Source: Bacteroides_D sp963546395 (GTDB taxonomy: Bacteria; Bacteroidota; Bacteroidia; Bacteroidales; CAJPTX01). Taken from it: a stretch of 19,428 nt of DNA. This document shows positions 14,164-19,428 of the stretch, in pieces (the stretch's first letter is position 1; each line of letters begins with the position of its first letter). The notes beneath the pieces were generated by a model. It searched no databases. It saw only the letters and a program-made list of their open reading frames with translations, and was not told the DNA's origin. The stretch is from NCBI GenBank assembly GCA_963546395.1, contig CAUUMS010000028.1:1-19428 (forward strand). Direction: 5' to 3'. The position numbers were made by a program, and so were the translations under genes.

Positions 14164-15129
14164 ATGATTTCGATCTGTATCCCCGTCTACAACTTCAACG
14201 TGGTCGATACGGTGCGCCGGCTCCTAGAGCAGGCCGATCGGCACAACGTGGAGGTAGAGGTCGTGATCTTCGACGACCGCTCGTTGAGCTACTACGAGGA
14301 GACCAACCGGGCGTTGCGTGACGATCCCCGCGTGCGTTACCTGCCCCTGATCGAGAACATGGGCCGTAGTCGCATCCGTAACTGCCTGGCGGACTACGCG
14401 CAAGGCGACTGGCTCCTGTTCATGGACTGCGACATGGAGCCTGCCGATGCTTCATACCTCCATCGGTACGAGGAGCAGACGCACGCCCAGGTCGACGTGG
14501 TGTGTGGGGGGGTCGACTATGGGGCGCGGCCGCAGGCCAAGGCCAATCTCCTTCGGTGGCGGGCCGAGCTTCGGCGCAAGCGTGCCTACGAGCGCATGCA
14601 GCGCATCTCATTGCTGGCGCACGTCACCACGGGCAATTTCCTCGTGCGCCGGGAGACATTCCAGTGTGTGCGTTTCAATGAGAATCTCCAGGGCTACGGT
14701 CAGGAGGATCAGCTCTTCAGCCTCGAGCTCGCGCGGGTGGGGGCGCGTGTCACCTACATTGACAACCCCATGGTGCACCTCGGCTACGAGTCGAACGAGG
14801 AGTTCCTGCGTAAGTCCGAGGAATCGCTGGTCAACCAGGTGTGCATCTGGAATGCCAATCCCAATTTCCACCGTCAGCTCTTCCAGGTGAGCCCCAGGCT
14901 ACGTGCGGCCGTGCTGCTGCGACGTATGCGACTGTGGTGGGTCATACTCCTGCCGTTCTACTTCCTGCAAGGGGTGCTTCGGCGCGCCGTGCTGCGGGGT
15001 GACCGCTGGATGGGCTTCTTCCACTTCTACCAGACGGGCTACCTGCTCATGGCACTGCGTATGTCCAACCTGCGTCCCCTGTTAGGCCGCAAGGCACGGG
15101 CCTCTTTTGTGCAGGCGAACACGGCGTAG
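14164..15129 (+). CDS. Family 2 glycosyltransferase, membrane-associated
   Basis: A 321-residue GT-A fold transferase. ISICIPVYNF opens the nucleotide-binding half, VVIFDDRS follows, and the metal-binding D-x-D reads DCD at residues 88-90 within LLFMDCDME. GYGQEDQLFSLEL at about residues 179-191 is the usual acceptor-side ED motif. A hydrophobic stretch at about 258-275 (LWWVILLPFYFLQGVL) suggests inner-membrane association. The sugar and acceptor cannot be deduced; likely roles are in LPS or capsule assembly. The ATG at 14164 is chosen over an upstream start because the fold begins there and a probable -7 box lies upstream. It is 49 bp ahead of mdh, an unexpected partner. Confidence 0.85.
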   Translation: MISICIPVYNFNVVDTVRRLLEQADRHNVEVEVVIFDDRSLSYYEETNRALRDDPRVRYLPLIENMGRSRIRNCLADYAQGDWLLFMDCDMEPADASYLHRYEEQTHAQVDVVCGGVDYGARPQAKANLLRWRAELRRKRAYERMQRISLLAHVTTGNFLVRRETFQCVRFNENLQGYGQEDQLFSLELARVGARVTYIDNPMVHLGYESNEEFLRKSEESLVNQVCIWNANPNFHRQLFQVSPRLRAAVLLRRMRLWWVILLPFYFLQGVLRRAVLRGDRWMGFFHFYQTGYLLMALRMSNLRPLLGRKARASFVQANTA

Positions 15130-15178
15130 CGGAACGCCTGCGTATCGCCATCATCCCAAGTCGAGTAACATCATCGCT

Positions 15179-16144
15179 ATGAAACGGATAACTGTGATTG
15201 GTGCTGGCAATGTCGGTGCCACGTGTGTCAATGAGATTGCCCGTCGCCATCTGGCCGAGGAGGTAGTCGTTGTAGATCTGAATGAGGGGGCCTCCAAGGG
15301 TAAGGCGCTCGACATGTGGCAGACGGCCCCCATCCAGGGCTTCAGCACGCGAATCATCGGGGCAGGTAATGACTACAGCCTTACGGCTGATTCCGGCGTG
15401 GTCGTCATCACCGCTGGCCTCCCGCGCAAGCCGGGCATGAGCCGTGACGACCTCATCGGCACCAATGCCAAGATCATGCAGTCGGTGGTCGAGCAGGTGA
15501 TGCGCCACTCGTCCAACCCCATCATCGTGGTCGTAACCAATCCGCTGGATGTGATGACCTACGCGGCCTACCTGGCTAGCGGATTGCCTCATCAGCGGGT
15601 GTTCGGCATGGCGGGCGTGCTCGACACGGCGCGTTACAAGGCGTTCATCGCCACCGAGCTGGGGGTCTCTCCGCGCGATGTGAGTGCAATGCTCATGGGT
15701 GGGCATGGTGACACCATGGTGCCGCTCCCGCGTTACACAGCTGTCTCTGGTGTGCCAGTGCGTGAGCTCATGGCTGAGGACACCCTGCAAGCCATCATTG
15801 CCCGCACCAAGGTGGGCGGTGGGGAGATTGTAAACCTCATGGGCACCTCAGCCTGGTACGCTCCGGGTGCTGCTGCGGCCGAGATGGTAGAGGCCATTGT
15901 GCGCAATGAGCGTCGCGTGTTGCCCGTGTGCGCCATGCTGCAAGGCGAGTATGGCATGCGCAATCTCCACCTGGGTGTGCCAGCCATCCTGGGTGAGAAC
16001 GGCGTGGAGCGCGTGCTCGAGTTGCACCTCGACGAGGGCGAGCAGCAGCTCCTCCGCGCATCGGCGCAGGCCGTAAAGAGCGTCATGTGCACGCTCGACG
16101 GCATGGATCTCTTCCCCCAGAAGATGGGTGCGCTGCCACTGTAA
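15179..16144 (+). CDS. mdh: Malate dehydrogenase, LDH-like type
   Basis: A 321-residue NAD-dependent enzyme interconverting malate and oxaloacetate. The Rossmann motif is GAGNVGATC (residues 8-16), with Asp33 in VVDLNEG for NAD preference. Arg83 in LPRKPGMSR marks malate rather than lactate specificity (Gln in LDH); Arg89, Asn121, Asp149, Arg152 and His176 in GGHGDTMVP complete the active site. Length is typical of bacterial LDH-like MDH. The ATG at 15179 is the start of family homology, although the frame is open upstream. In fermenting Bacteroidales it would serve the reductive branch from oxaloacetate to fumarate and succinate. It is 49 bp after the glycosyltransferase and 63 bp before the receptor gene. 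Confidence 0.96.
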   Translation: MKRITVIGAGNVGATCVNEIARRHLAEEVVVVDLNEGASKGKALDMWQTAPIQGFSTRIIGAGNDYSLTADSGVVVITAGLPRKPGMSRDDLIGTNAKIMQSVVEQVMRHSSNPIIVVVTNPLDVMTYAAYLASGLPHQRVFGMAGVLDTARYKAFIATELGVSPRDVSAMLMGGHGDTMVPLPRYTAVSGVPVRELMAEDTLQAIIARTKVGGGEIVNLMGTSAWYAPGAAAAEMVEAIVRNERRVLPVCAMLQGEYGMRNLHLGVPAILGENGVERVLELHLDEGEQQLLRASAQAVKSVMCTLDGMDLFPQKMGALPL

Positions 16145-16178
16145 AACCCGTTGCCCACATACATCTAAGGCGCATTTG

Positions 16179-16193
16179 CCTGCTCTGCGCAGG
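16179..16193 (+). other. Small hairpin between mdh and the TonB-dependent receptor gene
   Basis: A perfect 5-bp stem CCTGC/GCAGG with a 5-nt loop, 34 bp after the mdh stop and 14 bp before the receptor ATG. The following ATAATATTTG is AT-rich. It might be a weak attenuator, or chance. The 63-bp gap is too short for a cobalamin riboswitch. Confidence 0.3.
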
Positions 16194-16207
16194 ATAATAT
16201 TTGCAAC

Positions 16208-18268
16208 ATGAAACACGTAGAGAGGACGGCAGCGTGTCTGCTGTGCCTATTGGCTTGGGGTGGTGTCACGGGGGTGCTACCAGCCAGAGCTCAGGAGCCC
16301 CCCACCACGCCGGAGACCCCCATCAGGACGATACGCGAGTACGAGAGCGCGCGTGTTGCAGGCCGCAAGTACATCAGGGTGTTACAGCCCATGGAGCTCA
16401 GCGGGCGCAAGCTCAACGCCTACCGCGGCTACAGCGTGGCCGATGCGGTGCGCTACTACTCGGGCCTGCTCTTCAAAGATTACGGGGGACTTGCCGGATT
16501 CAAAACCATCAATGTGCGGAGCCTCGGCTCAGAACGTATCAATGTGTTTTACAACGGCATCGAGCTCCACAACGCCTACAACGGGCAGGTCGACCTAGCC
16601 AAGTTCTCGCTCGACAACATTGGGGGCCTTGCACTCTACAGCGGCCAGAAGGGCGACATCTTCCAGTCGGCTACCGACTTTGCCAGCGCCGGGAGCCTCT
16701 ACATCACCTCACGGCGCCCTACCTTCCAGCCGGATGTGAAGACCAATTTCAAGGCAGGCGTGCGTGGCGGCTCATTCTTCACCGTCAATCCGTCGCTCTA
16801 CTACGAGCACGACCTCGGCAACTACATCACCACCACGGCCAGCCTCGAGTTCCTCACCAGCAACGGCGAGTACCCCTTTCACTATCGCCGCTACAACGCT
16901 GAGGGGGAGAAGGTGTACGACTTCCGGGCCCATCGCCGAAACAACGCCATCTACGCCTCCCGCGCCGAGGCCTCGCTGCATGGCATCTTCGACCGTGGGG
17001 TGTGGAACATGTTCCTGTACCACTACGGCTCCACGCGGGGCATCCCCGGGGCCATCGTCAACAACGTGACCTACCGCGGCGAGCGCATCACCGAGCGCAA
17101 CTCATTCCTACAGGGCAATGTCAAGATCGACGTGGCCGATGGTTACCAGACACAGGTCAACTACAAGCTAGGCTTCGACTACACGCGCTACGTCAACGAG
17201 GATGACAAGATCGTGCGCATCGACAACACCTTCCGCCAGTATGAGGCCTACCTTTCCAACTCGCACCTCTATACCGTGATGGAGGATCTCGACCTCACAG
17301 CGGCCTACGATGTGCAATTTGCCATGCTGCGCAAGTACGACGAGGTGCTCGATCGTCCTGCGGCCAACTTCGGTCGCCCTATGCAGCTGAAGAACCTCCT
17401 ATCGCTGGCGGCTCAGTATTCGGTGGGAGATGTCCAGATGCAGGGGAGCGTGCTCGGCACATTTGTCAACAGCTTCGATAAGAAGGGGTACGACTCCTAT
17501 GGCAACCACAGGGCTCTCACGCCTGCGTTTCTGGTGTCATACACCCCCTGGAAACGCATCGATTTCTCTGTGCAGGCCTACGTGAAGCAGACTTTCCGCC
17601 TGCCCAACTACAACGATCGCTACCTCTCCGAGGTGGAGGGCGATAGGCTCAACCCGGAGAAGATGCTCCAGTACAGCCTGGGGGTCATCTACAGCCAGAA
17701 ACAGGATGCGGCCATCCGTGAGTACGGGGTGACGGCCGAGGGCTATTATCACGACGTGCGTGACAAGATCATTGCCTACCCCAAGGGGCAGCTGTTCCGG
17801 TGGTCGATGGTCAATCTGGGGCGTGTGCGCATTGTCGGGGCCGATGCCATGGCCTACATGCGCTACCGGGCCCTGGGCGAGCTGGAGATCACCACCCGCG
17901 TGCAGTACCGCTTCCAGCAGGCGCGCGACGTGACCAACCGGCACGACTCCTACTACAAGAATCAGATCCCCAACATCCCCCTGCACAGCGGTTCCGCCAC
18001 CGTGAGCATGGGCTGGCGGGGCTGGATGCTCAACTACAGCTTCCTCTACGTGGGCACGCGCTACGGCCGCCAGGAGAACATCCCCTACTACGAGCTGCAA
18101 CCCTGGTACACGCATGACGTGTCGCTCGGGAAGGGCTTCACCCTCGGTGGGTGGGCCTTCAAGTGCCTTGCCGAGGTGAATAACGTCTTTGGGCAGGACT
18201 TCGAGATCGTGGCCAACTACCCGATGCCCAAGCAGATGTATCGTCTCACCCTTACAGCCGAGCTTTAG
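16208..18268 (+). CDS. TonB-dependent outer-membrane receptor, BtuB-like
   Basis: A 686-residue receptor. A signal peptide (about 1-28, ending PARAQ) precedes a plug domain at about 60-170 with the signature SVADAVRYYSGLLFKDYGG, TINVRSLGSERINVFYNG and NGQVDLAKFSLDNI, then a 22-strand-type barrel to the C terminus. It lacks the carboxypeptidase-like N-terminal extension and SusC features, so it is a small-ligand transporter, not a SusC glycan importer. The plug wording resembles Bacteroidetes BtuB-type receptors that pair with a propeller lipoprotein, and such a gene follows 2 bp downstream. Cobalamin is therefore the favoured ligand (inference); iron or heme complexes remain possible. The final residues RLTLTAEL end in Leu rather than the more usual aromatic residue. 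Confidence 0.88.
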   Translation: MKHVERTAACLLCLLAWGGVTGVLPARAQEPPTTPETPIRTIREYESARVAGRKYIRVLQPMELSGRKLNAYRGYSVADAVRYYSGLLFKDYGGLAGFKTINVRSLGSERINVFYNGIELHNAYNGQVDLAKFSLDNIGGLALYSGQKGDIFQSATDFASAGSLYITSRRPTFQPDVKTNFKAGVRGGSFFTVNPSLYYEHDLGNYITTTASLEFLTSNGEYPFHYRRYNAEGEKVYDFRAHRRNNAIYASRAEASLHGIFDRGVWNMFLYHYGSTRGIPGAIVNNVTYRGERITERNSFLQGNVKIDVADGYQTQVNYKLGFDYTRYVNEDDKIVRIDNTFRQYEAYLSNSHLYTVMEDLDLTAAYDVQFAMLRKYDEVLDRPAANFGRPMQLKNLLSLAAQYSVGDVQMQGSVLGTFVNSFDKKGYDSYGNHRALTPAFLVSYTPWKRIDFSVQAYVKQTFRLPNYNDRYLSEVEGDRLNPEKMLQYSLGVIYSQKQDAAIREYGVTAEGYYHDVRDKIIAYPKGQLFRWSMVNLGRVRIVGADAMAYMRYRALGELEITTRVQYRFQQARDVTNRHDSYYKNQIPNIPLHSGSATVSMGWRGWMLNYSFLYVGTRYGRQENIPYYELQPWYTHDVSLGKGFTLGGWAFKCLAEVNNVFGQDFEIVANYPMPKQMYRLTLTAEL

Positions 18269-18270
18269 CG

Positions 18271-19428
18271 ATGGGAGGACTACGCGCTATTCAGCTGATG
18301 GCCCTTGCAGTGCTGGTAGCCCTGCTGCCAGCCTGCCGCAAGGAGAAGTATCGCCCGAGCTCGGAGAATGAAACCATTACCGCGCTGGGTAACCTGCGGG
18401 TGGATGGTGAGGAGCCCGGGCAGGTGATCGGCATGTACCTGCTCAATGGGGGTGGGAAGGGCAACAACGAGGCCACGCTCGACTACCTCGACTTCGTCAC
18501 GGGGGTCTACCATCGCAACATCTACGCAGAGAAAAACCCCAGTGCGCCCACATCTCTGGGTGATAATGGCACCGATCTCGCCGTGCAGGATGGCAAGTTG
18601 TACGTCGTGCTCAACAACTCGCACAAGGTGGAGGTGCTCGACGCGCGCACCACGAGTCACATTGCGAGCATACCGGTGAACGACTGCCGTCGCATCGTCT
18701 TCAAGGGGGAGAGCGGCTACGTCAGCTCCTACCTCAAGCGGGGACACCGCGAGGGCGATGAGCCGCTGGGTGAGGTGGTGCGCTTCAACGTGGCCGATAA
18801 TACCGTTACGGGTCGCGTCACCGTGGGCTGCCAGCCAGAGGACATGCTCATCAACGGCCACACCATGTACGTGGCCAACTCGGGTGCCTACAATGAGCCA
18901 AAGTATGACGATCGCCTATCCCTTATTGACCTCGGGGACTTCACGCAGACCGGCTTCGTGCGCGTGGGCCCGTGCCCATTCCGCATCGTCCGAGACGAGT
19001 TTGGCTACCTCTGGGTGAGCACCCGCAGCATCCCCCATGGGCCCGCTGGCCAGATCTACCGCATGGAGACTCTCGGCCAGACGGGCTTCTACCGTCTCTA
19101 CGACTCCCTGGCCCTAGCCTGCTTCAGCGTGGCCACCAGCGGCAACATGCTCTACGCCGTGCACGGGCAGTGGTCCCCCTCGGGGCGCCCCGAGACCTTT
19201 CGCATCGAGTCGGTGGACATGTCCTCGGGGAGGCCATCCCTCCACCGCATCATCAGCGACAACTCCCTCGAGGCCATACAGCACCCCACCAGCATCACCC
19301 CGCATCCCACCAAGGATTACATCTTCATCACCGATGCCAAGAACTACACCTCCAGCGGTCGGCTCTACTGCTACTCGGGCTCAGGCAAACTCCGCTGGAA
19401 GGTGCGCACGGGTATAATCCCCACGAAG
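18271..19428 (+). CDS. Beta-propeller surface lipoprotein, DUF5074/YncE type, BtuG-like (partial)
   Basis: The frame is open from the ATG at 18271 to the window end: 386 codons with no stop, so the C terminus is missing. Residues 1-21 form a lipoprotein signal (VLVALLPA then Cys22), with a charged RKEK after the cysteine. The mature part shows repeated propeller blades: LAVQDGKLYVVLNNSHKVEV, QPEDMLINGHTMYVANSG, YDDRLSLIDL and DEFGYLWVSTR. This wording is typical of DUF5074/YncE proteins, including BtuG, the surface lipoprotein that captures cobalamin and docks on BtuB. The 2-bp gap from the receptor gene implies translational coupling and a joint complex. Ligand identity is inferred from context only. 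The start at 18271 keeps the Arg of the signal peptide; a later Met at 18298 would lose it. Confidence 0.88.
   Translation, partial: MGGLRAIQLMALAVLVALLPACRKEKYRPSSENETITALGNLRVDGEEPGQVIGMYLLNGGGKGNNEATLDYLDFVTGVYHRNIYAEKNPSAPTSLGDNGTDLAVQDGKLYVVLNNSHKVEVLDARTTSHIASIPVNDCRRIVFKGESGYVSSYLKRGHREGDEPLGEVVRFNVADNTVTGRVTVGCQPEDMLINGHTMYVANSGAYNEPKYDDRLSLIDLGDFTQTGFVRVGPCPFRIVRDEFGYLWVSTRSIPHGPAGQIYRMETLGQTGFYRLYDSLALACFSVATSGNMLYAVHGQWSPSGRPETFRIESVDMSSGRPSLHRIISDNSLEAIQHPTSITPHPTKDYIFITDAKNYTSSGRLYCYSGSGKLRWKVRTGIIPTK

Noticed and set aside
16175..16203. TTTG-17 bp-AATATTTG promoter-like arrangement just before the receptor gene
   Set aside because: The -7 would lie only 4 bp before the ATG, placing the transcript start at or after the start codon, and its TA is mutated to AA. 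Probably chance, unless the gene is leaderless.
16145..16207. Search for a cobalamin riboswitch ahead of the BtuB-like receptor
   Set aside because: Only 63 bp are available, far less than the roughly 200 nt such riboswitches need, and no conserved B12-box-like sequence was seen.

Overview
The window reads as a chromosomal segment of a Bacteroidales bacterium, most likely a Porphyromonadaceae/Porphyromonas-like anaerobe with unusually high GC for the group. Three things point there. Good matches to the Bacteroidetes -7 promoter element (TAnnTTTG) lie ahead of most transcription units. The gene set suits a peptide- and amino-acid-fermenting, short-chain-fatty-acid-producing anaerobe: DPP5-like peptidase, L-cysteine desulfidase, ackA/ptb/buk and LDH-type malate dehydrogenase. 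The outer-membrane proteins (HhH-barrel protein, TonB-dependent receptor with surface beta-propeller lipoprotein) are of Bacteroidetes type. No tRNA, rRNA, CRISPR array, insertion sequence or phage gene was seen.

Layout, left to right. Bases 1-56 are an octanucleotide tandem array cut by the window edge, followed by about 500 bp without a convincing gene. Two minus-strand genes follow: a helix-hairpin-helix/beta-barrel envelope protein (565-2601) and an L-cysteine desulfidase (3032-4330). A divergent intergenic region leads to plus-strand genes: a possible small secreted protein (4443-4670) and a lipoprotein of unknown function (4688-5608). The fermentation cluster ackA-ptb-buk (5842-9112) comes next, followed closely by a Wzz-like two-helix membrane protein (9145-9957). 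A 395-bp convergent gap (9958-10352) holds two strong hairpins and a pair of diverged ~105-bp tandem repeats. The minus-strand block is a YciO/Sua5-family protein, a small transaldolase and a DPP5-like peptidase (10353-13865). From a divergent promoter region the plus strand carries a family 2 glycosyltransferase, malate dehydrogenase, a BtuB-like TonB-dependent receptor and a BtuG-like beta-propeller lipoprotein, the last running off the right edge.

How the genes fit together (inference): extracytoplasmic DPP5 releases dipeptides; amino acids feed catabolism (cysteine via the desulfidase; C4 acids via malate dehydrogenase); acyl-CoA is converted to butyrate or acetate with ATP gain by Ptb, Buk and AckA. 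The receptor/propeller pair most resembles the BtuB-BtuG cobalamin uptake pair, which would supply B12 for methylmalonyl-CoA metabolism. The most unusual non-coding structures are the paired structured repeat at 10089-10307 and the octamer array at 1-56.
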